Assembly (NCBI GenBank): GCA_028278645.1 | Contig: JANQDZ010000087.1 | Span: 21,993 to 85,992 of the forward strand | From: Longimicrobiales bacterium | Lineage (GTDB): Bacteria; Gemmatimonadota; Gemmatimonadetes; Longimicrobiales; Gaopeijiaceae | DNA: 64,000 bases | Reading direction: 5' to 3' | In this document: piece after piece, positions 1 through 7,590 of the stretch | How the letters are laid out: every line of letters begins with the position of its first letter | Position numbering within the stretch: position 1 is the first letter of the stretch | Notes under the pieces: model-generated | Databases searched by the model: none | The model's input: only the letters and a program-made list of their open reading frames with translations | Told to the model about the DNA's origin: nothing | Position numbers and translations under genes: made by a program

Positions 1-997
1 GGCTCAGATCGGCGGTGAAACTCTCGGGACCGCAGAAGAACTTCCGAATCCCCGTCTCCAGGGACACCGGAACCCGGCTCATGGCTTTTTCAACGTAGGG
101 CCCCATGCGGTCCCAATCGGGCTCAATCTCCCCGAAAGAGAAGTCCTCCGGTACCCGGTCCACCATCCAGGGAGCGCACACCGGCTCGAAGAGACCGATC
201 ATCAACCCACCCACTTCATCCCTGTAGTAGGCATGGCAGGAAGGATCTTCGAACACCGGCATATTCGGAGGGAGGTCATGGATGGTCTCGGTAATGAGGT
301 AGTAATGCTCGGCAGCCTGCAGGGGAATGTTCACCCCGGCCAACTCCCCGAACTGCCGGGCCCACATACCTGCACAGTTCACGACAAACTCGGTTTCGAT
401 GTCACCCTGAAGCGTTCGGATACCGGTGACCCGGCCATCCTTTTTGAGAACGCCGGTAGCCGGTACGTCCTCGAGGACCGTAGCTCCCTGCATGCGGGCG
501 CCCTTGGCCAATGCCATGGTGACGTCGACGGGATTCACAACACCGTCCTCCTTCACGAAGAACCCCGCCCGCAAGTCGCCGACATCCGCGATGGGGAAGA
601 GTTCTTTCACCTCGGAAGGTCCGAGTTCGTGGACATCGATACCGTGGAACCGGTTGAAGGCCGCCACGCGCCGATACTCCTCCAGTCGGTCGCCATCCGC
701 GGCCGCCTCGATAAACCCGATGGGCTTCAGGCCGGTAGCCTGGCCGGTCTCCGCCTCCAACCGCCCAAACAGGTCCCGGGTATACTTCCGCATCTCGGTG
801 GAGGTCTCAGAGAGGGATCCGAACGTGACCATTAGCCCGGCCGCATGCCAGGTAGTCCCGCTCGTGAGCTTGTCCCGTTCGAGGAGGACCACGTCCCTCC
901 AACCCATGTGGGCGAGGTGGTATGCAACCGAACACCCGATGATGCCTCCCCCCACGACAACCACCTGAGCCCGTTCGGGCACAGCTCCTCCGGACAT
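1..997 (-). CDS. FAD-dependent oxidoreductase, dimethylglycine/sarcosine dehydrogenase type (partial)
   Basis: Reads leftwards from an ATG at 997 and runs off the left edge (332 residues visible). The start is fixed by an AGGAGG at 1006-1011. Residues 12-21 form a Rossmann FAD-binding start (VVVVGGGIIG). Residues 46-54 read SGTTWHAAG, the segment that in dimethylglycine and sarcosine dehydrogenases carries the histidine covalently bound to FAD (His51 here). Later blocks (GVVNPVDVTMALAKGA, VVNCAGMWARQFGELAG) match the DAO fold of the same family. Such enzymes oxidatively demethylate N-methylated glycines and pass one-carbon units to tetrahydrofolate through a C-terminal GCV-T domain, which would lie outside the window. 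The substrate is not decided by the visible part. Confidence 0.9.
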   Translation of the reverse strand, partial: MSGGAVPERAQVVVVGGGIIGCSVAYHLAHMGWRDVVLLERDKLTSGTTWHAAGLMVTFGSLSETSTEMRKYTRDLFGRLEAETGQATGLKPIGFIEAAADGDRLEEYRRVAAFNRFHGIDVHELGPSEVKELFPIADVGDLRAGFFVKEDGVVNPVDVTMALAKGARMQGATVLEDVPATGVLKKDGRVTGIRTLQGDIETEFVVNCAGMWARQFGELAGVNIPLQAAEHYYLITETIHDLPPNMPVFEDPSCHAYYRDEVGGLMIGLFEPVCAPWMVDRVPEDFSFGEIEPDWDRMGPYVEKAMSRVPVSLETGIRKFFCGPESFTADLS

Positions 998-1103
998 CGG
1001 CCTGGCCTCCTGTAAGTGCAGGACCCCCCGAATGCCACCCAAACCAGCAATGGGAGTAGATCCGGCGGGTTTCGCAATCCCCGGGAGAGATCTTTGTTGC
1101 GCG

Positions 1104-2330
1104 TCAGGTTCCGGCCCGCTCGCCCCGCCTCAACAGGAAAGGGAGAGAAATAAAAACCACCAGACAAAGCCCGGACGCCCCATAAAACACTGCGGGGATC
1201 CCCCCTGCCGCGAACACTCCGGCCATGATGACCGGACCAAGGGCCTGCCCCGTGCGGATCACCATCCCGTTCACCCCCATGAAGATCGCTCGGTGTTCGT
1301 CCGGCGCTTCTCCGGCCAAGAGGGTGAGAACCACCGCATAGTTCCACGCCTGGCCGACCCCAAAAACACCCACGGCCAAAGCCACCCACCAATAACCCGG
1401 CGCGATGGGAATAAAAAGGAAGGACAGGGAGAAGAGGACAAACGCCATGGGGAGAAGTCGGTCTGGGGAAACGAAACGACTGAGGACACCCAACCGGGAG
1501 GCCACGAGGGCGGTGGTGAGGGATCCAAGCGTCATGACCAGTCCGATGGACGGTGGCGAGGATCCGAACCGGGCGGACAGATGAAGGGGAATGAAGGTCA
1601 TGTACGCCCCATAGAGAACCACAAAAGACAAAAAGGTCGCGGCATAGAGGCCAATGACCCTCGGAGTCCTCATCCCAGCCCAAGCGTCGCCGAGATAGGT
1701 CAAGAAGCTCGCTTCGGCCTTCGTGGGGCCCAATTCCAGCACGAACAGAACCGACGCACCCACCACCAGACCCACGATGGGGAGCGCAAACGGCACATAC
1801 CATCCGAGGAGAGCCAGCGCGCCTCCGATGGTCGGTAAGACGGCAGAACTGACGCTCAACACGGAGGCTTTGTAGCCCATGGCCTCGGTCCGGCGAGCAC
1901 CCTGATACAGGTCCCCGACCAGCGTCGCCGTCAAGAAGCCCAACGAAGCTCCACCGACGCCCTGGAGGAAGCGGAGAACGAGGAGGAGTTGAAAATCCCG
2001 AACCAGGGAGCAGGCGCTGCCGGCAAGGGCAAAAAGGACCAGGGCAGGAACCAGGACCTGTTTTCTACCGAGGCGATCCGCCAGCACCCCATAGACTGGC
2101 GTCAGGGCAATCCCCGGAAGGGCGTAGAGTGTAATGAGCAAGCCCACTTGCTCGGGGGAGATGCCGAGGGCGTCCACTACGGCAGGGAAAACCGGCGTAA
2201 GGGAAGACACCCCCATGACCACGATGAAGCTGATGCTGAAGATTACATGGAGGTTCCGGTCCAGGAGGAGGTGGCGACCCCCCGGAGGTGTAGCTGATCC
2301 TTTTTGGTTTTGGGTTGGCCGGGTCGGCAT
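1104..2330 (-). CDS. MFS transporter, drug-efflux-like
   Basis: A 408-residue, very hydrophobic protein with about 12 membrane segments. Segment blocks such as VYGVLADRLGRKQVLV (loop 2-3, the MFS signature G-x-L-a-D-r-x-G-r-k) and RFLQGVGGASLGFL identify the major facilitator superfamily, nearest to drug:H+ antiporter-like exporters. A TTG seven codons upstream (2351) is in frame, but a GGAGG lies only one base from it, whereas AAGGG sits eight bases before the ATG at 2330, so I prefer the latter. It follows the oxidoreductase on the same strand with about 105 bases between; a functional link is not shown. The substrate is unknown. Confidence 0.85.
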   Translation of the reverse strand: MPTRPTQNQKGSATPPGGRHLLLDRNLHVIFSISFIVVMGVSSLTPVFPAVVDALGISPEQVGLLITLYALPGIALTPVYGVLADRLGRKQVLVPALVLFALAGSACSLVRDFQLLLVLRFLQGVGGASLGFLTATLVGDLYQGARRTEAMGYKASVLSVSSAVLPTIGGALALLGWYVPFALPIVGLVVGASVLFVLELGPTKAEASFLTYLGDAWAGMRTPRVIGLYAATFLSFVVLYGAYMTFIPLHLSARFGSSPPSIGLVMTLGSLTTALVASRLGVLSRFVSPDRLLPMAFVLFSLSFLFIPIAPGYWWVALAVGVFGVGQAWNYAVVLTLLAGEAPDEHRAIFMGVNGMVIRTGQALGPVIMAGVFAAGGIPAVFYGASGLCLVVFISLPFLLRRGERAGT

Positions 2331-2511
2331 CAACTCATCCCTTTCGTCCAAACCTCCGCCGCGTCCCCGAAGGGCGGCGGCTTCTGGCGTCCGCCCTCCG
2401 ACCTAGGCCCACGAGGGACCAGCCAATGTCGGGGAAGCCCTTCAAGGATACTCAGAAGCGAGAAAGATGAAAGGCGGAAGCCAGCCTTTTCAAACCCTTT
2501 CCCTTTTCGTA

Positions 2512-2526
2512 GTATCAAAAGTATAC
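2512..2526. promoter_or_regulatory. AT-rich GTAT repeat upstream of padR, candidate promoter/operator
   Basis: GTATCAAAAGTATAC lies 31 bases before the PadR gene in otherwise GC-rich DNA. The repeated GTAT halves fit a promoter region or a PadR self-binding site, but the element is not a clean palindrome, so this is a weak call. Confidence 0.3.
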
Positions 2527-2557
2527 ACCGAGACACCCCAACCCACGCGAAGAGAAT

Positions 2558-2887
2558 ATGACCAGGCTCGGCCAACTCGAGTTCCTTGTGCTCCTTTCCG
2601 TGCTCCGTCAGGACGAAGAGCCGTACGCCAGTCGCGTGCGCCAGGACCTTCAAGAGAACGCGGGACGAACGCTCACCCGGGGCGCTCTTTACCGGACCCT
2701 CGATCGCCTTACCGAAAAGGGGTACCTCTCCTGGGAGCTGGAGCCCAGTCAGGTCCCGGAGCGGGGCGGCCACCCCATGCGACGCCTTTTTCTCACAGAG
2801 AACGGGAGGGAGGCGGTGCGGGAGACCCGGGATGTGCTCGACGTTTTCCTGGAAGGGGCCACGCCTCTATTGGACGATCTGGGATGA
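2558..2887 (+). CDS. PadR-family transcriptional regulator
   Basis: A 109-residue single-domain winged-helix regulator. GQLEFLVLLSVL, the wing/recognition segment GALYRTLDRLTEKGYL and RRLFLTENGREAV are the standard PadR blocks. Its stop overlaps the start of the following permease (ATGA at 2884-2887), so the pair is translationally coupled. In known PadR/permease pairs the regulator represses its own operon and is released by a small ligand; that role is inferred here. Its dimerising C-terminal helix is short, as in the PadR-s2 subgroup. Confidence 0.92.
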   Translation: MTRLGQLEFLVLLSVLRQDEEPYASRVRQDLQENAGRTLTRGALYRTLDRLTEKGYLSWELEPSQVPERGGHPMRRLFLTENGREAVRETRDVLDVFLEGATPLLDDLG

Positions 2888-5574
2888 GGGGCGAGGTGCC
2901 GTACACTCCCCCACGACTCGCCGTGGCCCTCCTGAAGTGGGCCTTTGCGAAGGATCCGGCCCTTCCCGCCATCCTCGGCGATCTCCACGAGGACTTCGTT
3001 CACCGGAGCTACCGCCATGGGGCCCCCACAGCCCGGAGATGGTTCTGGCGTGAGGCGGTGGGGCTCTCCGCAGGACGTTGGATCTACTTTACTCGACGGA
3101 CCCGAGAACGGTTCCCTGACAGAAGAAAGAACATGAACGCTTCCGCACGATTCCAATCCTTCCTTCAGGATGCATCCTACGCCCTCCGGTCCATCCGTCG
3201 GTCCCCAGGGTTCTCTCTTTTCACAGCCCTCGTAGTCGCTTTGGGCGTGGGGGCAGCCACCGCCGTCTTCAGTGTGGTGAAGCCTCTCATTCTGGCGCCT
3301 CTCCCCTTCCAGGAGCCCCAAGAGCTGGTCTGGATCGCCAATGTCCCAAGTGCCGGCGGGACGTCCCTGTCGGGGGTTACGTCCCGCTCCAGCAACCTCC
3401 GGGATTTCCGAGAGCGGGCCACGTCCTTCGACGGGCTCACAGGCTACAACGCTTTTTTTGACCAAGACGCGTTTATCCTCTCGGGGGACGGCGAACCGGA
3501 GCGCTTGGTGGGAGCCGGCGTGGCAGACGACTTTCTGGACGTGTTGGGTGTCCAGCCCCTACACGGCCGGGATTTCACGGAAGAGGAAGGGCTGTGGGGC
3601 GGCCCACCAGTCATCATCCTGACCCACGGCTTCTGGAGGAGTCACTACGACGCCGATCCTGGCATTGTCGGCCAGACCCTCACCATCGACGATCGGGCCC
3701 GTGAGGTCGTAGGTGTCCTCCCGCCGGAGTTCGGATTTGCCTCGTTCTTCACGCCGGGGCAGCAGGTCGACTTCCTGCTCCCTTTCCCTATCAGCGACGA
3801 GACCGACCGAAGCGGCAACACCCTGGTCATGATCGGGCGTTTGAAGCCGGACGCCTCGCCGGAGCGGGCCCAGGCCGAGCTGGATGCCATCATCGCCGGT
3901 CTGCAGGAAGAGCAACCAGACCGGTGGGGTTTGGCGGCCCGAATCACGCCGCTTCAGGAAAAGCTCGCCGGACCCTTCAAACCGGCATTTCTATTGCTGG
4001 CCGCAGCCGCCGGGACTCTGCTCCTGATCGTATGTGTGAACGTGTCCAACCTGCTGTTGGCCCGGGCACCGGGCCGAGCCCGGGAGGTGGCCGTTCGGAA
4101 AGCTTTCGGCGCCTCCCGGACGCGGCTGGCCCGGCAGTTGGTCATGGAAATGACCGGCGTGGCCCTTGTGGGGGCGCTACTGGGCGGGGGAGTCGCCTGG
4201 GGAGTCATCCGGTTGGTGGCCAACACCACGGCTGTGAAAGTGCCGCTGCTGGACCAAGTGGGGATGGACCTTTCGGCCTTCTTGTTCGGTACGCTCACCG
4301 CCCTCCTGACCGGGTTCCTGGTGAGCATCATCCCTGCTCTTCACGTCGGTGAAGGAACCGAGGCGGCGGTATTGCGGTCCGAGAGCCGGGGGAGCACCGG
4401 GGGCCGGGGGGGCCGGCGGCTGAGAGAAGGATTGGTTGTGGCCGAGGTCGCATTGGCTTGTGTGCTCCTGGTCATGGGCGGACTTCTCGCCCGAAGTTTC
4501 CGAGCCGTCCTCGACGTCAACCTGGGCTTCACCCCGGGGAACACGGTGGCATGGCAGGTCCGACCCACGCTCGACTTCGAGAACAGGCAGGAACTCGGCA
4601 TGTTCATCCTCGGAGCGGTGGACCGCATCGAACAGATCCCCGGCATCGACGCGGTGGGCCTCATCGACGCCCTACCCTTGGGCCGGAACCGGAGTTGGGG
4701 TTTCCGAGTGGTGGGCCAACCCGATCGGGACGATCTTCCCTCCCTGTTCCCCCACCTCGTGAGCCCCGGGTACCTGGAGGCCATGCAGATCCACCTCATC
4801 GAAGGGAGGCAACTCACCCGAGACGACCAGGGGGAGGCCCCTCCCGTGGTCCTGATGAACGAGTCGGGGGCCCGCCGGGTCTTCCAGGGGGAAGCCCCCC
4901 TAGGTGGACGCCTTCTTCTCTGGGATGGCAGGGAGTACGAGGTGGTGGGCATCGTGGAGGACGTGAAGCACCTCTCGCCAGAGATCGACTCCGGGATCCA
5001 GGTGTACTTCCCCTACCTCCAGATGCCCAACGCCAGTAGCCTGGACATGGTCGTCCGATCCCGTCTACCAACGGACCAAGCGGTGGCGGTAGTCTCCGAA
5101 GCCCTGAGGGAGCTGGATCCGGGCATGCCAACGAGAGAGTTTTTCACCCTCGACGCCAAGGTCGACCAGTCCGTCTCGGCCCGGAGGTTTACGCTCTGGA
5201 TCCTCTCGGGTTATGGCGCTGCCGCCCTCCTGTTGGCGGCCCTGGGGATCTACGGTGTCCTGGCTCAATCCGTGGCAGAGCGGGCCCCGGAAATCGGGAT
5301 CCGGCGGGCCCTCGGCGCCTCATCCTCGGATGTCGTTGGAAGCGTCATGGGGAGGACCCTTCTCCTCGCCGGCTTTGGCGTACTTTCCGGCGGGTTGGCA
5401 TCCCTCTGGGCCGGGACGCTCCTGGCCAGCCTTTTGTTTGGCGTGGGGGCCACAGATCCGCTCACCTACGTCGGGATGGGTGGGATCCTTCTTGCCGTGG
5501 CGGCCCTAGCCGGTTTCATTCCCGCCGTAAGGGCAGTTCGGGTCCGGGGCGCCAGCGCCCTTCAATCCGGGTAA
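2884..5574 (+). CDS. ADOP-type MacB/FtsX permease with N-terminal prefix domain
   Basis: An 896-residue duplicated orphan permease. An N-terminal soluble prefix (residues about 1-80, including DLHEDFVHRSYRHG) is followed by a first FtsX-like unit: TM1 at about 100-120, a large extracytoplasmic MacB-PCD domain, then three TMs near 365-480 that include VNVSNLLLARAPGRARE. A second unit follows, ending with IYGVLAQSVAERAPEIGIRRALGAS and three further TMs. No ATPase subunit is next to it, as is usual for the ADOP family. The open frame extends upstream to 2467, but the PadR-coupled ATG at 2884 is the convincing start. The exported substrate is unknown; related MacB proteins move lipids, peptides or lipoproteins. 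Confidence 0.9.
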   Translation: MRGEVPYTPPRLAVALLKWAFAKDPALPAILGDLHEDFVHRSYRHGAPTARRWFWREAVGLSAGRWIYFTRRTRERFPDRRKNMNASARFQSFLQDASYALRSIRRSPGFSLFTALVVALGVGAATAVFSVVKPLILAPLPFQEPQELVWIANVPSAGGTSLSGVTSRSSNLRDFRERATSFDGLTGYNAFFDQDAFILSGDGEPERLVGAGVADDFLDVLGVQPLHGRDFTEEEGLWGGPPVIILTHGFWRSHYDADPGIVGQTLTIDDRAREVVGVLPPEFGFASFFTPGQQVDFLLPFPISDETDRSGNTLVMIGRLKPDASPERAQAELDAIIAGLQEEQPDRWGLAARITPLQEKLAGPFKPAFLLLAAAAGTLLLIVCVNVSNLLLARAPGRAREVAVRKAFGASRTRLARQLVMEMTGVALVGALLGGGVAWGVIRLVANTTAVKVPLLDQVGMDLSAFLFGTLTALLTGFLVSIIPALHVGEGTEAAVLRSESRGSTGGRGGRRLREGLVVAEVALACVLLVMGGLLARSFRAVLDVNLGFTPGNTVAWQVRPTLDFENRQELGMFILGAVDRIEQIPGIDAVGLIDALPLGRNRSWGFRVVGQPDRDDLPSLFPHLVSPGYLEAMQIHLIEGRQLTRDDQGEAPPVVLMNESGARRVFQGEAPLGGRLLLWDGREYEVVGIVEDVKHLSPEIDSGIQVYFPYLQMPNASSLDMVVRSRLPTDQAVAVVSEALRELDPGMPTREFFTLDAKVDQSVSARRFTLWILSGYGAAALLLAALGIYGVLAQSVAERAPEIGIRRALGASSSDVVGSVMGRTLLLAGFGVLSGGLASLWAGTLLASLLFGVGATDPLTYVGMGGILLAVAALAGFIPAVRAVRVRGASALQSG

Positions 5575-5584
5575 GGAGGCGTTT

Positions 5585-6052
5585 ATGGAGCCCACAGCAT
5601 TTTCCCGCGTGGAAGCTCTGTTGAAGTCCTCCGGCGTACCATTCGAGGTTCTGCACCATGAACCGGTTTATACGAGCGAGGAGGCGGCTCGGGTCAGGGG
5701 TGTCGAACTCTCCAGCGGAGCGAAGGCGTTGGTCTGCAAGGCCGATGATGAGTTCTTGATTTTTGTCGTTCCCGCCGACCGCCGGTTGGACAGCAAGGCG
5801 GTGCGCCGCAGCTGTGGCTTCCGACGCCTCCGCTTCGCGAAGAAAGAAGAGGTACTGGAGCTGACCGGCCTCGCACCAGGGTCCATTCCGCCGTTCGGAA
5901 GTCTATTCGGGCTGAAGACGCTGTGCGATGAACGGCTCGAGGAGAATGAGAGGATCAACTTCAACGCCGGAGACCACACGATCTCGGTCAGCATGCTCTA
6001 TCCCGACTATCTGCAGGTCGAAAACCCGGGTTTGGGGATTTGGGCGGAGTGA
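5585..6052 (+). CDS. YbaK/ProX-type aminoacyl-tRNA deacylase domain protein
   Basis: A 155-residue single-domain protein of the YbaK/prolyl-tRNA-synthetase-associated editing family, which hydrolyses mischarged tRNAs in trans. Family marks are VPFEVLHHEPVYTSEEAARV near the N-terminus, the segment GAKALVCKADDEFLIFVVPA with the conserved Lys after the AKAL block, and a C-terminal GSLFGLKTLCDERL. AAGGAGG at 5573-5579 places the ATG at 5585, only ten bases after the permease stop, so it may share that transcript. Which aminoacyl-tRNA it edits cannot be told. Confidence 0.85.
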   Translation: MEPTAFSRVEALLKSSGVPFEVLHHEPVYTSEEAARVRGVELSSGAKALVCKADDEFLIFVVPADRRLDSKAVRRSCGFRRLRFAKKEEVLELTGLAPGSIPPFGSLFGLKTLCDERLEENERINFNAGDHTISVSMLYPDYLQVENPGLGIWAE

Positions 6053-6147
6053 CCCCATTCGTGACGGCGGTGGGGTAGAAAGCGCCAGCGAGCCCTGGTT
6101 AACTTCCGAGCTGGAATCCCGAATACCACTCAACCGGTTGTATCCAA

Positions 6148-7566
6148 ATGCCCCGGACGAAGATCGTCTGCACGCTAGGTCCAGCCTCCTCCCATCGTCA
6201 CCTCCTTGAATCCATGATCCGGGCTGGGATGAACGTGGCCAGGATCAACCTGTCCCACGGGGAGCCTGAGGCACATCGCCAGCGAATTGAGGAGGTAAGG
6301 AAAGCCGCCGAGGCTGTGGGTCGTCCGGTGCCCGTTTTGATGGACCTCCCAGGGCCAAAAATCCGAGTAGGTCACCTGGACGAGCCCATTCTGCTCACCC
6401 CTGGACAAACCGTCCGTCTTGCACCGGAGGGAGGGCACTCCCAAGGGGAAATCCCTACGACCTATCGCTTCCTGGCGCAGGATCTGCGGGAGGGAGACCG
6501 CGTCCTCCTCGACGACGGTGTGTTGGAGATGGTCTGCATTCGGGCCGATGGCGACCGGGCGGAAATGGAAGTGACCCACGGTGGCCTTCTCCGATCGCAG
6601 AAGGGGATCAACCTCCCAGGGGTGAAGGTCCGTGAGGGGTCTCTCACCCCGAGAGACCTCAAGAACCTGGAATTCGCCCTCGAGATGGAGGCGGAGTTCA
6701 TCGGACTCTCCTTCGTACGGGGCGCCCAGGACGTTACGGACCTGAAATCCCGGATCTCAGGCCGCGCCAGGGTCGTGTCCAAGATCGAGAAAGCCGAGGC
6801 GTTGGAGGCAATCCACGAAATCTTGGAGGTCACCGATGCCGTAATGGTGGCCAGGGGGGACCTGGGGGTGGAGCTTCCGTTCGAAGAGGTACCCCTGGCA
6901 CAGAAGCGCATCATCCAGCTGGCAAACCGGTACGGCAGGGGAGTCATCACCGCCACCCAGATGTTGGAGTCCATGATCGAAGGCTCCCGCCCCACTCGGG
7001 CGGAGGCATCGGACGTGGCCAACGCCATCCTGGACGGCACGGGCGCCGTTATGCTGTCCGGGGAGACCGCTGTGGGGAATCACCCGCTCAAATCCGTGGA
7101 GGCGCTGGTCCGCATAGCGAGAGAAATCGACGATAGCGGAGCTTTGGCTGACGGGCCCCGCTATCTACCGATCGAGGACCTGCCTGAGAAGAGCGGTGCA
7201 TCCTTGAAAGAACACGCAGTGGCTTCGGCCTCGGTGGAGGCCGTACGGACTCTGCGAGCTTCGGCGATCATCGCCCTCACCCGGAGCGGCTTCACGGCCC
7301 AGCTCCTGGCCAGCTACAGACCGACGGTGCCCATTATCGCGGTATGCACCGAAGCCCTGGTGTACCGTCAACTCTGGGGGGTTTGGGGCGTTCAGCCGTT
7401 CCTCGCCGACTCAGACGAGGTCACCTATGACCAGCTTCTCAAGGTGGCCCGGAACGCCACCATCAGTACTGGCGTCGGAGAGCCGGGGGAGTCGGTGGTT
7501 GTGACCGCCGGATCCCCCTTCCACACCGCAGGCTCGACGAACACCATGCGGGTGGAGCGACTCTGA
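6148..7566 (+). CDS. pyk: Pyruvate kinase
   Basis: A 472-residue glycolytic enzyme converting phosphoenolpyruvate and ADP to pyruvate and ATP. It starts with the family block TKIVCTLGPAS and keeps NLSHG, the catalytic-Lys region VSKIEKAEAL, the metal-binding segment MVARGDLGVELPFEEV, and TQMLESMIEGSRPTRAEASD followed by GTGAVMLSGETAVG. A B domain (around PKIRVGHLDEPILL onward) and a C-terminal domain are both present, so length and architecture are normal. No strong ribosome-binding site precedes the ATG. It is a housekeeping gene without obvious link to its neighbours. Confidence 0.97.
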   Translation: MPRTKIVCTLGPASSHRHLLESMIRAGMNVARINLSHGEPEAHRQRIEEVRKAAEAVGRPVPVLMDLPGPKIRVGHLDEPILLTPGQTVRLAPEGGHSQGEIPTTYRFLAQDLREGDRVLLDDGVLEMVCIRADGDRAEMEVTHGGLLRSQKGINLPGVKVREGSLTPRDLKNLEFALEMEAEFIGLSFVRGAQDVTDLKSRISGRARVVSKIEKAEALEAIHEILEVTDAVMVARGDLGVELPFEEVPLAQKRIIQLANRYGRGVITATQMLESMIEGSRPTRAEASDVANAILDGTGAVMLSGETAVGNHPLKSVEALVRIAREIDDSGALADGPRYLPIEDLPEKSGASLKEHAVASASVEAVRTLRASAIIALTRSGFTAQLLASYRPTVPIIAVCTEALVYRQLWGVWGVQPFLADSDEVTYDQLLKVARNATISTGVGEPGESVVVTAGSPFHTAGSTNTMRVERL

Positions 7567-7590
7567 CCCTCCAGGGAAAAGAAGCCGATA

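Noticed and set aside
832..1803. 323-residue frame on the minus strand
   Set aside because: Gly/Arg/Pro/Trp-rich shadow of the MFS and oxidoreductase genes.
2467..2883. N-terminal extension of the first ADOP permease frame
   Set aside because: It runs through the PadR gene in another frame; the coupled ATG at 2884 is the real start.
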